34,658 nt of DNA from Actinomycetales bacterium (lineage in GTDB: Bacteria; Actinomycetota; Actinomycetes; Actinomycetales; Quadrisphaeraceae): assembly GCA_022701985.1 (NCBI GenBank), contig JAKONK010000141.1:1-34658 (forward strand). The letters run 5' to 3'. Shown here piece by piece: positions 6,676 to 15,245 of this stretch. Each line of letters begins with the position of its first letter. Positions within the stretch are counted from its first letter, which is position 1. Made by a program: the position numbers and the translations under genes. The notes under the pieces were generated by a model that worked only from the letters and a program-made list of their open reading frames with translations, had not been told where the DNA came from and did no database searches.

Positions 6676-7319
6676 CGCAGCGGGAGGGCGCACGGGGCGA
6701 CGTCCTGCGCGCCCTCCTGGCGCGCCACGGGCAGACGTACGCCGACGAGGCGGGCATCGCGCTGCGCGACACCCCCGCTCCGCTGCTGCAGCTGCTCGTC
6801 CTGGCCAGCCTCCTGAGCTCGGGCGTCTCCGCCGAGCTGGGCGTGCGCGCCGCCCGCGGCCTGCGCGAGGCGGGGCTGACCACCGCGGAGCACCTGCGCG
6901 ACGCCGGCGACGACGGCCGCTGGCAGGCCCTCTCGGACGCGCGCTACCTGCGCAAGCGCCAGACCGCCCGCCAGCTGGGGCAGCTCGCGGAGCTCGTGCT
7001 GCACGAGCACGGCGGCGACCTGCGCCACCTGCGCGACGACGCCGACGGCGACGCCTCCCGCGTGCACGAGGCCGTGCAGCAGTTCTCCGGCATCGGACCC
7101 GTGGGCGCCGACGTCTTCTGCCGCGAGGTCCAGGCCGTGTGGCCGGCCCTGCGTCCCTTCGCCGACGACCGCGTCACCGCCTCCGCCCGGGCCCTCGGCC
7201 TGCCCACCACCGCGGCCGGGCTCTCGGAGCTGGCCGGCACCGACGACCTGTCGGTGCTCGGCGCCGCCCTCGTGCGCTGCTCGATCGCCGACGACGCCGA
7301 CGAGCTGCGGTCGGCCTAG
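6672..7319 (+). CDS. HhH-GPD superfamily protein, endonuclease III-like
   Basis: A 215-residue helical protein related to base-excision DNA glycosylases. Seen: LLQLLVLASLLSSGVSAELG near residue 40, matching the glycosylase core helix, and a helix-hairpin-helix (FSGIGPVGADVF) followed by PFADDRVTASARALGLP, where catalytic Asp normally lies. The lysine that gives endonuclease III its lyase activity (in LPGVGRKTA) is replaced, and the iron-sulphur cysteine cluster is absent, so it could be a monofunctional glycosylase or a non-catalytic relative. It starts at GTG 6672, overlapping the antitoxin-like gene. Its TAG stop overlaps the TAG stop of convergent hisS in a CTAG palindrome. Confidence 0.8.
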   Translation: MTQREGARGDVLRALLARHGQTYADEAGIALRDTPAPLLQLLVLASLLSSGVSAELGVRAARGLREAGLTTAEHLRDAGDDGRWQALSDARYLRKRQTARQLGQLAELVLHEHGGDLRHLRDDADGDASRVHEAVQQFSGIGPVGADVFCREVQAVWPALRPFADDRVTASARALGLPTTAAGLSELAGTDDLSVLGAALVRCSIADDADELRSA

Positions 7320-8689
7320 GCCTGGTCCCCCGCGACGACGCTCGGGCGCAGGTCCGCTGCCGGCGGCAGCCAGCTGGCCGGGTCGGCCGGGACCTGCTCG
7401 CCCGAGCGGATGTCCTTGACCTGGTGGCCGTCGGCCGCGTCGAGGCCCGGGAACCACACGAACGGCACCCCGCGGCGGTCGGCGAAGCGGATCTGCTTGC
7501 CGAACTTCGCCGCCGTCGGTGAGACCTCCACGGCCACGCCACGGGCGCGCAGCTGGTTCGCCACCCGGTCGGCGTCGCGGCGGTGCGCCTCGTCGGCCAC
7601 CGCCACGACGACCGCGGTCGGGGTGGGGCGGCTCGCGCGCACGGCGCCCCTGGCCAGCAGCGGGATGATCGCCCGCGTGACACCCAGGGAGATGCCGACG
7701 CCGGGGTAGACGTCGCGGCCGTCGTCGGCCAGGGAGTCGTACCGCCCGCCCGAGCAGATCGACCCGAGCGACTCCCAGCCGCGCATGCGGGTCTCGTAGA
7801 CGGTGCCGGTGTAGTAGTCCAGGCCGCGGGCCACCGACAGGTCGGCCACCACGGCGACGCGGTCGGCGGGCAGGTCGTCGACGGCGGTGAGCACTGCGAG
7901 CAGCTCCTCCAGCCCCTGGTCGAGGAGCTCGTGGGAGACGCCGAGGTCGCGCACGGCGGCCACGAGGTCGTCGGCGCCGGCGCGCACCTGCGCGAGCCCC
8001 AGCGCGCCGTCGACCTGCGCCTGCGTCAGCCCCGCCTCCGCGAGCAGGCCGGCCACGCCGCGGGCGCCGACCTTGTCGAGCTTGTCGACGGCCCGCATGG
8101 TCGCGCCGATGGACCCGGTGAGGACGTCGCCCTCGAGACCCAGCCCCCGGTAGAACCCCTCCACCAGCCGGCGGTTGTTGACCTGGAGGGTCACGCCCGG
8201 CAGCGGCAGGCGCGAGAGCGCCTCGCCCATGACGCGGGCCATGTCGGCGTCGTGGTGCACCGCGAGGGTGCCGCGGTCGACGACGTCGATGTCGGCCTGC
8301 GTGAACTCGCGGTAGCGGCCCTCCTGCGGGCGCTCGCCGCGCCACACCTTCTGCACCTGGTAGCGGCGGAAGGGGAACTGCAGGTGGCCGGCGTTCTCGG
8401 TCACGTAGCGCGCGAACGGCACCGTGAGGTCGAAGTGGAGTGCCAGGTCGTCTCCGGAGCCGCCGTCGGCTGCGCCGGCGTCCGCCTGGAGGCGCCGCAC
8501 GCCGTAGACCTCCTTGTCGATCTCGCCCTTGCGCAGCAGCACCGACAGCGGCTCCACCGCGCGGGTCTCGATGCTCGAGAAGCCGTGCAGCTCGAACACC
8601 TCGCGCAGCACGTCGAGCACGTGCTGCTCGACCAGGCGGGCCTGGGGCAGCAGCTCGGGGAAGCCGGACAGCGGGGTGGGGCGGGCCAC
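7316..8689 (-). CDS. hisS: Histidine--tRNA ligase (eukaryote/archaea-like subtype)
   Basis: Charges tRNA(His) with histidine; 457 residues. Seen: motif 1 region (LREVFELHGFSSIETRAVEP), the LHFDLTVPFARYV strand, motif 2 (WRGERPQEGRYREFTQADID), the HisA signature RGLDYYTGTVYE, motif 3 (GVGISLGVTR) and a C-terminal anticodon domain. The DLTVPFARYV and FTQADIDVV forms resemble the eukaryotic/archaeal-type branch; the common bacterial enzyme has LRPEGT and an FxQxG form. It occupies the standard hisS locus beside the glyoxalase-II-like gene, relA and secDF. The start is GTG at 8689, supported by GGAGA six bases upstream and by the family start near ARPTPLSGFPE. It follows the hydrolase gene by 14 bases. 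Confidence 0.96.
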   Translation of the reverse strand: MARPTPLSGFPELLPQARLVEQHVLDVLREVFELHGFSSIETRAVEPLSVLLRKGEIDKEVYGVRRLQADAGAADGGSGDDLALHFDLTVPFARYVTENAGHLQFPFRRYQVQKVWRGERPQEGRYREFTQADIDVVDRGTLAVHHDADMARVMGEALSRLPLPGVTLQVNNRRLVEGFYRGLGLEGDVLTGSIGATMRAVDKLDKVGARGVAGLLAEAGLTQAQVDGALGLAQVRAGADDLVAAVRDLGVSHELLDQGLEELLAVLTAVDDLPADRVAVVADLSVARGLDYYTGTVYETRMRGWESLGSICSGGRYDSLADDGRDVYPGVGISLGVTRAIIPLLARGAVRASRPTPTAVVVAVADEAHRRDADRVANQLRARGVAVEVSPTAAKFGKQIRFADRRGVPFVWFPGLDAADGHQVKDIRSGEQVPADPASWLPPAADLRPSVVAGDQA

Positions 8690-8703
8690 GGGGGTCTCCA
8701 GTC

Positions 8704-9423
8704 TCAGCGGGGCAGGAACGGGTTGGTCGCGCGCTCGCGCCCGACCGTGCTGACCGGCCCGTGCCCGGGGAGCACGAGGCGGTCGTCGGGCATCGGGAGG
8801 ACGACGCCGCGCAGGGTGCGCTCCATCGCCGCGGGGTCTCCCCCGGGCAGGTCGGTGCGGCCCACGCTGCCGGCGAAGAGCACGTCGCCGGAGAGCAGCG
8901 TCGACGTCGTCGCGCCGACCAGGGGCCGCAGCCCGGCCAGGGGGGCGCCCAGGACGCCGGGGACGCCGTCGAGCACGAGCACCGCGGAGCCCTCGGTGTG
9001 ACCGGGGGCGTGCTGCACGTGCAGGGACAGCCCCGCCACCTCCAGCGCCTCGCCGGCGAGGAGGTCGCGCACGTCGTCGGGCTGCTCGTAGTGCGCCTCC
9101 GGGCCGAGCTGCTGCTCCAGCACCGCGCGCAGCGGCGCGGACAGCCCGCCGAGGGGGTCGGCGAGGCGGTGGCGGTCGGCGGGGTGCACGAAGGCGGGGG
9201 CGCCGGCGTCGCGGCAGACCTGCGCCGCGGACCAGACGTGGTCGGCGTGGCCGTGGGTCAGGACGACGGCGGCCGGCGCCAGCCGGTGGGCGTCGAGCTC
9301 GGCGCGGAGGCGGTCGAGCACGTCGAAGCCCGGGTCGACGACGACGCACGGGCCACCCGCCGCGGGGGCCAGGACCCAGCAGTTGGTGCCCAGCACGGTG
9401 TCCGGGATGACGGTGGCCAGCAC
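8704..9423 (-). CDS. Metallo-beta-lactamase-fold hydrolase (glyoxalase II-like)
   Basis: A 239-residue metal-dependent hydrolase of the hydroxyacylglutathione hydrolase-like family, the counterpart of the gene usually found beside hisS in actinobacteria. Seen: metal motif HGHADH (THGHADHVWSA), later ligands in HAPGHTEGS, the LSGDVLFAGSVGRTDLPGGD block with the bridging Asp, and a final His in VLPGHGP. Since actinobacteria use mycothiol rather than glutathione, the substrate is unknown. The start is taken as GTG at 9423 because TAGGCT lies exactly seven bases upstream and the protein family begins near VLATVIPDT; the frame stays open further up. It is transcribed divergently from the cyclophilin. 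Confidence 0.9.
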   Translation of the reverse strand: MLATVIPDTVLGTNCWVLAPAAGGPCVVVDPGFDVLDRLRAELDAHRLAPAAVVLTHGHADHVWSAAQVCRDAGAPAFVHPADRHRLADPLGGLSAPLRAVLEQQLGPEAHYEQPDDVRDLLAGEALEVAGLSLHVQHAPGHTEGSAVLVLDGVPGVLGAPLAGLRPLVGATTSTLLSGDVLFAGSVGRTDLPGGDPAAMERTLRGVVLPMPDDRLVLPGHGPVSTVGRERATNPFLPR

Positions 9424-9430
9424 GCGCAGG

Positions 9431-9436
9431 AGCCTA
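9431..9436 (-). promoter_or_regulatory. Candidate leaderless promoter -10 of the hydrolase gene
   Basis: TAGGCT on the minus strand with seven bases to the GTG at 9423 predicts a leaderless hydrolase-hisS transcript. The AGG within it could instead act as a weak ribosome binding site. Confidence 0.45.
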
Positions 9437-9463
9437 GCCAGGACCGGTGACGGCCCCCGCCCG

Positions 9464-9469
9464 TAGACT
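9464..9469 (+). promoter_or_regulatory. Candidate -10 box of the cyclophilin/DUF349 operon
   Basis: TAGACT matches TANNNT and would give a leader of about 50 bases with a purine-rich GGGAGCGGG ribosome binding site ahead of the GTG at 9528. The -35 region is not distinctive. Confidence 0.4.
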
Positions 9470-9527
9470 TCCCGGCGCTCCGCCGGACCGGCAGGGCCAC
9501 CGACCAGGAAGTGCGGGAGCGGGCACC

Positions 9528-10334
9528 GTGCCACCGAGCAAGAGCGAGCGCGAGCGCGACTACGAGCGCCGCCGCCACGAGGCGTGGCAGCGGCGCCAGG
9601 CCGAGAGGGCCGCAGAGCGCCGGCGGCGCCGGAACACCGGGCTGGCGGCGGGCGGCGTCGTCCTCGTGCTGGTCCTGCTGGTGGTGGGCCTGTACTGGTT
9701 CACGCGCTCCCCGGGCACCGACGCGGCCGCCGACGCCACCGCGAGCAGCGCCCCGGCCGACGCCTGCCCGGCGCCGACGGGCTCGCAGCCGGCGGAGGCG
9801 AGCAGCCTCACCGCGGCGCCCGACCCGGCCACGGCGCAGGGCCGCACCTGGACCGGCACGATCGCCACGTCGTGCGGCGACCTCGGCGTCGACCTCGACG
9901 GCGCCGCTGCGCCGCAGGCGGTGGCCTCGTTCGTGGCCCTCGCCCAGGAGGGCTTCTTCGACGGGACCCCCTGCCACCGCCTGACCACCGAGGGCATCTA
10001 CGTGCTCCAGTGCGGCGACCCCACCGGCACCGGCACCGGCGGGCCCGGCTACAGCTTCGGCCCGGTCGAGAACGCCCCCGCCGACGACGTGTACCCGGCG
10101 GGCACCATCGCCATGGCCCGCCAGGGCGGCGACGGCGACAGCCAGGGCAGCCAGTTCTTCCTCGTCTACCGTGACTCCACCATCCCGTCCGATGCCGCGG
10201 GCGGCTACACCGTGTTCGGCACCATCACCAGCGGCCTCGACGTGGTGCAGCGCGTCGCGGACGCCGGAGCCAGCGGGGGTTCCGACGGAGCCCCCACCAC
10301 CCCGATCGACATCGAGCAGGTGACCGTCCAGTGA
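9528..10334 (+). CDS. Membrane-anchored cyclophilin-type peptidyl-prolyl isomerase
   Basis: Predicted extracytoplasmic peptidyl-prolyl cis-trans isomerase assisting folding of exported proteins, 268 residues. Seen: a charged cytoplasmic stretch (SERERDYERRRHEAWQRR), one transmembrane segment (GLAAGGVVLVLVLLVVGLYW), an Ala/Pro/Thr-rich linker, then a cyclophilin domain with GDLGVDLDG, a CHRL segment holding the catalytic-type Arg, CGDPTGTGTGGPGYSF, GTIAMARQGG and GSQFFLVY. The position between the glyoxalase-II-like gene and relA matches the actinobacterial ppiB-like gene. The start is GTG 9528, with GGAG eight bases upstream. Its stop overlaps the DUF349 gene by four bases, suggesting translational coupling. 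Confidence 0.94.
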   Translation: MPPSKSERERDYERRRHEAWQRRQAERAAERRRRRNTGLAAGGVVLVLVLLVVGLYWFTRSPGTDAAADATASSAPADACPAPTGSQPAEASSLTAAPDPATAQGRTWTGTIATSCGDLGVDLDGAAAPQAVASFVALAQEGFFDGTPCHRLTTEGIYVLQCGDPTGTGTGGPGYSFGPVENAPADDVYPAGTIAMARQGGDGDSQGSQFFLVYRDSTIPSDAAGGYTVFGTITSGLDVVQRVADAGASGGSDGAPTTPIDIEQVTVQ

Positions 10335-12106
10335 GCGACCAGACCACCCCCAGCACCGCCCCCGACGAGGAGACCGCGCAGGCCTCCCCCGTCGCGGAGC
10401 AGGAGGCGGCCCCGGCCGAGAGCGCGGAGCAGCAGGTGCCCGCGCAGGACGACGGCGCCCCCGCCGCCGAGCAGGCCACCCAGGTCGAGGAGCCGGCCCC
10501 CGTCGCGGAGGCGGCCCCCGTCGCCGAGGGGGCGCCGGCCGACGCTCCCGCGCCCGACCAGTCCGAGGCCGCCGCCGCCGTCGACCCCGCGGTCGACCCG
10601 GCCAGCGCCCCCGAGACGCTCACCGACACCCCCGACGAGCCCGCTGCCGGAGCTGCTGCCGAGGCGCCGGCTGAGGCGTCCGAGCCCGCTGCCGAGGCCT
10701 CTGAGCCCGCGGCGCAGGCGTCGGAGCCGGCGGCCGCGCCGGTCCCCGCTCCGTCCGGTGGCTCGCCGCGCCCGCGCCCCGCGCCGGGCCCGAAGGGCGG
10801 CCGCCGGGGCCCCAAGCCCCACGCCCCGTCCGTGCGTCCCGCCGTGCGTCCTCCGTCCGACCCCACCCCGTGGGGCCGCATGGACGCCGAGGGCGTCGTC
10901 TGGGTCCGCACCGCCGACGGCGAGCGCCAGGTCGGCACCGTGGTCGACGCCTCCGAGGCCGACGCGCTGGCCCACTACGGCCGCGAGTTCGACGCGCTGG
11001 TGGCGCAGGTCGACATCGCCGAGCAGCGCCTGATGTCCGCCGAGGTGGCTCCGGGCGAGGTCGTGGGCCAGCTCCGCGCCCTGCGCGGGACCCTCGCCGA
11101 CGTCCAGGCCGTGGGCGACCTCGAGGGCCTGGCCCAGCGCACGCGCGACCTGGAGGCCGTCGCCGCCGCGCGCCGCGAGGAGGCCGACGCCGCGCGCACC
11201 GCCGCACGCGAGGCCGGGCTGGCCTCGCGCACCGCGATCGTGGAGGAGGCCGAGCAGATCGCGGCCACCGACCCCGAGCGCATGCAGTGGCGCCCCAGCG
11301 GTGACCGCCTCCGCGAGCTCCTCGACGCGTGGAAGGAGGCGCAGCGCACGCTCCGCCTCGACAAGAAGTCCGAGGACGAGCTGTGGAAGCGCTTCAGCGC
11401 CGCCCGCACGTCCTTCGACCGCGCCCGCCGCGCGTACTTCTCGCAGCTCGAGGACCGCAACGCCGACTCGCGCGCCGTGAAGGAGGCCATCGTCGTCGAG
11501 GCGGAGAAGCTCTCCACGTCGACCGAGTGGGGCCCCACCTCCACCGCCTACCGGGTCCTCATGGACCGCTGGAAGGCGGCCGGCCGCGGCTCGCGCAAGG
11601 ACGACGACGCCCAGTGGGCGCGCTTCCGCGCCGCGCAGGACGTGTTCTTCGCCGCGCGCACGCAGGCCAACGAGGCCGAGGACGAGGAGTTCCGCGGCAA
11701 CCTCGTGGTCAAGGAGGAGCTGCTGGTCGAGGCGGAGAAGCTGGTCCCCGTGACCGACTTCCGCTCGGCGCGCAAGGCCCTGCGCGACCTGCAGGAGCGC
11801 TGGGAGGCCGCGGGCAAGGTGCCGCGGGCCGACCTGCAGCGGGTCGAGAAGCGCCTCCGCGCCGTCGAGCAGGCCGTGAGCGACGCCGAGCGCGCCACCT
11901 GGAAGCGCACCAACCCCGAGGTGAAGGCCCGGGCCGACAGCGCCGTGGAGCAGCTCGAGCGCGCCGTGGCCGGCCTCGAGGCCGACCTCGCCGCCGCCCA
12001 GGCGAAGGGCGACGCGCGCGCCGAGTCGCAGGCCCGGGCCGCGCTAGAGGCCCGCCGCCTCTGGCTCGACGCCGCCCGCCGCACCGCGGAGGAGACCTCC
12101 GCCTGA
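10331..12106 (+). CDS. DUF349 repeat protein with acidic low-complexity N-terminus
   Basis: A 591-residue predicted cytoplasmic, mostly helical protein of unknown function. The first 140 residues are an Ala/Pro/Glu-rich disordered tail containing a threefold 7-residue repeat (EASEPAA, residues 115-135). A basic Pro/Gly/Arg stretch follows (about 141-175), then a small domain (WGRMDAEGVVWVRTADGERQ), a coiled-coil-like region, and three DUF349 repeats at about 300-372, 382-455 and 455-525, each with a W-(x)-R/K-F-type core (AWKEAQRT...ELWKRFSAAR; RWKAAGRG...QWARFRAAQ; RWEAAGKVPR). The C-terminus is a further coiled coil. The start is GTG 10331, overlapping the cyclophilin stop (GTGA). DUF349 proteins commonly sit in this locus beside relA in actinobacteria. 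Confidence 0.93.
   Translation: MSDQTTPSTAPDEETAQASPVAEQEAAPAESAEQQVPAQDDGAPAAEQATQVEEPAPVAEAAPVAEGAPADAPAPDQSEAAAAVDPAVDPASAPETLTDTPDEPAAGAAAEAPAEASEPAAEASEPAAQASEPAAAPVPAPSGGSPRPRPAPGPKGGRRGPKPHAPSVRPAVRPPSDPTPWGRMDAEGVVWVRTADGERQVGTVVDASEADALAHYGREFDALVAQVDIAEQRLMSAEVAPGEVVGQLRALRGTLADVQAVGDLEGLAQRTRDLEAVAAARREEADAARTAAREAGLASRTAIVEEAEQIAATDPERMQWRPSGDRLRELLDAWKEAQRTLRLDKKSEDELWKRFSAARTSFDRARRAYFSQLEDRNADSRAVKEAIVVEAEKLSTSTEWGPTSTAYRVLMDRWKAAGRGSRKDDDAQWARFRAAQDVFFAARTQANEAEDEEFRGNLVVKEELLVEAEKLVPVTDFRSARKALRDLQERWEAAGKVPRADLQRVEKRLRAVEQAVSDAERATWKRTNPEVKARADSAVEQLERAVAGLEADLAAAQAKGDARAESQARAALEARRLWLDAARRTAEETSA
10673..10735 (+). repeat. Threefold 21-bp repeat encoding EASEPAA
   Basis: Three in-frame heptapeptide copies (EASEPAA, EASEPAA, QASEPAA) in the disordered N-terminus of the DUF349 protein. 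The copies are conserved at the protein level more than at wobble bases. Confidence 0.7.
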
Positions 12107-12153
12107 GGGGTCCCACCGCCGCCTGACCGCCCGTCGGCGCCGCCCGCACCGCA

Positions 12154-12167
12154 CGCTCCCCGGAGCG
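12154..12167 (+). terminator. Weak hairpin after the DUF349 gene
   Basis: CGCTCC and GGAGCG arms with a two-base centre lie 48 bases beyond the DUF349 stop, without a T tract. It is the only stem-forming sequence noticed in this 113-base gap and could weakly terminate the cyclophilin/DUF349 transcript. Confidence 0.25.
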
Positions 12168-12207
12168 GGCCTGTGGACGGCGCCGGCGGGCGGGCGGCGT
12201 TCCGGGG

Positions 12208-12213
12208 CAGGCT
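12208..12213 (+). promoter_or_regulatory. Candidate -10-like box of the AbiEi-like gene
   Basis: CAGGCT followed by six bases and the GTG at 12220. It is almost the same string as in front of ruvC (GAGGCT, six bases, GTG). It could be a degenerate leaderless -10 box or, through AGG, a ribosome binding site. Confidence 0.3.
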
Positions 12214-12219
12214 GGCGCG

Positions 12220-12783
12220 GTGGTCTCTCCCGCCCTGGCCTGGCTCCTCCCGCCGGTCGACCAGCCGCCGCCGCTCGACGGGCTCTCCCCGCGCGAGCTG
12301 GCCGTCCTGGTCAGCGAGGGGCTGGTCGTCAGCGCGGCCGGCACCCACCTGCCCGCGGACGCTGCCGGGTGCACGGCGGCCCGGGCAGCGGTGCTGGCCG
12401 GCCGGCTGGAGCCCGGTGACGTGGTGGCGGGGGCGGCGGCCCTCTGGCTCCACGGGGTCGCGCCGGGGTGCGGTGTGGTCGACGTCTACGTCGCGGGCCG
12501 CTCCGGGGGCTCCCGCCGCGACCCCGCGTGGCGACGCACCCGCACCGGCGCGCTCCCCCGCGCGCAGCGCACCCGCGTCTGCGGCGTCCCGGTGACCACC
12601 CTGGAGCGCGCCGCCGCCGACGCCGCCCTGTGGCTGCCGGGCGTCGAGGCCGAGCCCCTGGTCAGCGCAGCGCTCGCTGCGGGCGCTGAGGCCCGGCTGG
12701 TGCTGGACGCGCTGGACGTCGGCCCGCGCCCCGGGCTGCGCCGCGTCCGCCGCCAGCTCAGCGGTCGCCTCGCCGCGGTGGCC
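12220..12783 (+). CDS. AbiEi-like antitoxin-family protein (3' end unresolved)
   Basis: About 188 codons resemble the AbiEi type IV antitoxin/DUF559-neighbour family of actinobacteria: an N-terminal helical part (LSPRELAVLVSEGLVVSAAG, then a basic-poor segment reading AARAAVLAGRLEPGDVVAG), the AALWLHGV strand, and the RVCGVPVTTLERAAAD motif near residue 125. No cognate AbiEii toxin gene is adjacent, so a defence role is not supported. The frame has no stop until 13270-13272; the added 163 residues are antisense to relA and have the composition of a shadow frame. The other two frames hit stops at 12804-12806 and 12812-12814, so one small indel near the end would give a normal-length protein. 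GTG 12220 is the start. Confidence 0.6.
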
Positions 12784-15117
12784 TCAGGCCTGCCGGCTGC
12801 CGGTGATCCGGTAGACGTCGAACACGCCGTCGACGCGGCGCACCGCGTTGAGCACGTGGTCGAGGTGGGTGGCGTCGGCCATCTCGAAGGTGAACTTCGA
12901 CACGGCGACCCGGTCGCGCGAGGTGGTGACCTGCGCCGACAGGATGCTGACGTGGTTGTCCGACAGGACGCGGGTGACGTCGGACAGCAGGCGCGACCTG
13001 TCGAGGGCCTCGACCTGGATCTGCACCAGGAAGACGCTCCCCGACCCCGGGTCCCACTCGACCTCCTGGATGCGGTCGGGCTCGGCGCGCAGGCCGATGA
13101 CGTTGCCGCAGTCCTCCCGGTGCACCGAGACGCCGGCGCCGCGGGTCACGAAGCCGACGATCGAGTCGCCGGGGACCGGCGTGCAGCAGCGGGCGAGCTT
13201 GACCCACACGTCGTCAGCGCCCTTGACCACCACGCCCGGGTCGCCGGTGCGCGGGCGGCGGACCGCCGGTGACGGCGTGGTCGCCTCGGCGATGTCCTCG
13301 GTGGCGCCCTCCTCGCCGCCGAGCGCGCTGACCAGCTTCTCCACCACGGACTGCGCCGAGACGTGCCCCTCGCCGACGGCTGCGTACAGCGACGACACGT
13401 CGACGTAGCGCATCTCGTTGGCCAGGCCCAGCAGGCCCTCGTGGCTCATGAGGCGCTGGATGGGCAGGTGCTGCTTGCGCATCGCCTTGGCGATGGCGTC
13501 CTTGCCCTGCTCGACGGCCTCCTCGCGGCGCTCCTTGGAGAACCACGCGCGGATCTTGTTGCGAGCCCGCGGGCTCTTGACGAAGGTCAGCCAGTCGCGG
13601 CTGGGCCCGGCGCCCTCGACCCGGGAGGTGAAGATCTCCACGACGTCGCCGTTGTCGAGCCCCGACTCGAGCGGCACCAGGCGGCCGTTGACGCGGGCCC
13701 CCATGGTGCGGTGGCCTACCTCGGTGTGCACCGCGTAGGCGAAGTCGACGGGGGTGGACCCGGCGGGCAGGCCGATGACCTCGCCCTTGGGGGTGAAGAC
13801 GAAGACCTGCTGGGCGTTGATCTCGAACCGGAGGCTGTCGAGGAACTCGCCCGGGTCGGAGGTCTCGGACTGCCAGTCGACCAGCTGCCGCAGCCAGGAC
13901 ATGTCCTCCAGGCTGGCGCCGTCGGCGCCCACCGAGGGCTGACCAGCGGCTCCGCGGTTGCCGGCGTCCTTGTACTTCCAGTGGGCGGCCACGCCGTACT
14001 CGGCGCGGCGGTGCATGTCGTGGGTCCGGATCTGGATCTCCACGGCCTTGCCGTCGGGGCCGACGACCGTCGTGTGCAGCGACTGGTACATGTTGAACTT
14101 GGGCATCGCGATGTAGTCCTTGAACCGGCCGGGCACCGGGTTCCAGCGCGCGTGCAGTGCGCCGAGGACGGCGTAGCAGTCGCGGACCGTGTCGACGAGG
14201 ACCCGCAGCCCCACCAGGTCGTAGATGTCGGTGAAGTCGTGACCCCGGACGATCATCTTCTGGTACACGGAGTAGTAGTGCTTCGGGCGACCGGACACGG
14301 TGGCCTTGATCTTGGCGGCCCGCAGGTCGGCGGTGACCTGCTCGCGCACGGTGGCGAGGTACTCCTCGCGGGCGGGGGTGCGCTCAGCGACGAGGCGCAC
14401 CACCTCCTCGTGCATGCGCGGGTAGAGGGTGGCGAAGGAGATGTCCTCCAGCTCCCACTTGATGGTGTTCATGCCGAGGCGGTGGGCCAGCGGGGCGTAG
14501 ATCTCGAGGGTCTCGCGGGCCTTCTTCTCCGCCGAGGCCGCGGGCACGAACTTCCAGGTGCGGGCGTTGTGCAGCCGATCGGCCAGCTTGATGACCAGCA
14601 CGCGGATGTCCTTGGCCATCGCCACGACCATCTTGCGCACGGTCTCGGCCTGGGCGGCATCGCCGTAGGTGACCTTGTCGAGCTTGGTGACGCCGTCGAC
14701 GAGGTTGGCCACCTCGTCGCCGAACTCGCGGCGCAGCTCGGCCAGGGCGTAGCCGGTGTCCTCGACGGTGTCGTGCAGCAGCGCGGCGGCCAGCGTGGGC
14801 GGCGTCATGCCCAGCTCGGCGAGGATCGTCGCAACGGCGACGGGGTGGGTGATGTACGGGTCGCCGCTCTTGCGGCGCTGCCCGCGGTGGGCCTTCTCGG
14901 CGACGACGTAGGCGCGCTCGAGCACGGCCGTGTCGGCGCGGGGGTGGTTGGCGCGCACCGCCTTCAGCAGCGGCTCGATCGCCGCGGGACTGGTGGGCGG
15001 GCGCGTGCCGAGACGCGCCAGGCGCCGGCGGATGCCGCTGCCCGGGGGCAGGGGCTCCGGACCCGCCTCGTCCGGGGCCTCGCTCGCGCGCGGGCTCGGC
15101 ACGGTCTGCTCAGCCAC
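12784..15117 (-). CDS. relA: Bifunctional (p)ppGpp synthetase/hydrolase (Rel)
   Basis: Makes and degrades (p)ppGpp in the stringent response; cytoplasmic and ribosome-associated; 777 residues, typical of long Rel. Seen: the HD hydrolase domain with YITHPVAVA and HDTVEDT (115-121), where the intact HD pair implies active hydrolase; the synthetase domain with [34 protein letters not shown] and the [22 protein letters not shown] region; the TGS domain ([20 protein letters not shown]); the zinc-finger/helical region with [10 protein letters not shown]; and a C-terminal ACT domain ([21 protein letters not shown]). The GTG start at 15117 has GGAGGTGA five bases upstream. It lies downstream of apt on the same strand, with a 128-base gap carrying a candidate promoter. 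Confidence 0.98.
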   Translation of the reverse strand: MAEQTVPSPRASEAPDEAGPEPLPPGSGIRRRLARLGTRPPTSPAAIEPLLKAVRANHPRADTAVLERAYVVAEKAHRGQRRKSGDPYITHPVAVATILAELGMTPPTLAAALLHDTVEDTGYALAELRREFGDEVANLVDGVTKLDKVTYGDAAQAETVRKMVVAMAKDIRVLVIKLADRLHNARTWKFVPAASAEKKARETLEIYAPLAHRLGMNTIKWELEDISFATLYPRMHEEVVRLVAERTPAREEYLATVREQVTADLRAAKIKATVSGRPKHYYSVYQKMIVRGHDFTDIYDLVGLRVLVDTVRDCYAVLGALHARWNPVPGRFKDYIAMPKFNMYQSLHTTVVGPDGKAVEIQIRTHDMHRRAEYGVAAHWKYKDAGNRGAAGQPSVGADGASLEDMSWLRQLVDWQSETSDPGEFLDSLRFEINAQQVFVFTPKGEVIGLPAGSTPVDFAYAVHTEVGHRTMGARVNGRLVPLESGLDNGDVVEIFTSRVEGAGPSRDWLTFVKSPRARNKIRAWFSKERREEAVEQGKDAIAKAMRKQHLPIQRLMSHEGLLGLANEMRYVDVSSLYAAVGEGHVSAQSVVEKLVSALGGEEGATEDIAEATTPSPAVRRPRTGDPGVVVKGADDVWVKLARCCTPVPGDSIVGFVTRGAGVSVHREDCGNVIGLRAEPDRIQEVEWDPGSGSVFLVQIQVEALDRSRLLSDVTRVLSDNHVSILSAQVTTSRDRVAVSKFTFEMADATHLDHVLNAVRRVDGVFDVYRITGSRQA

Positions 15118-15177
15118 GAGTCACCTCCGGTTCCGGTCCGCCGGGGGCCCGTCGGGCCCGCACGAGCGGTCTGGAGG

Positions 15178-15183
15178 ATCCTA
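15178..15183 (-). promoter_or_regulatory. Candidate -10 box of relA
   Basis: TAGGAT on the minus strand fits TANNNT and lies 60 bases upstream of the relA start, giving a leader of about 54 bases. Within the leader, GGGCCC-GAC-GGGCCC (about 15146-15160) can fold into a six-pair stem. This would let relA be expressed apart from apt. Confidence 0.4.
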
Positions 15184-15245
15184 CGGCGCGGAGACCCGGG
15201 CGGGACGGTGCCGGGGCCTGCCCGGGTCGAGCGGGGGCGCGGGTC

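Noticed and set aside
15146-15160. GGGCCC repeats in the relA leader as a regulatory RNA
   Set aside because: Only a short six-pair stem can form, and such strings are expected by chance at this base composition.
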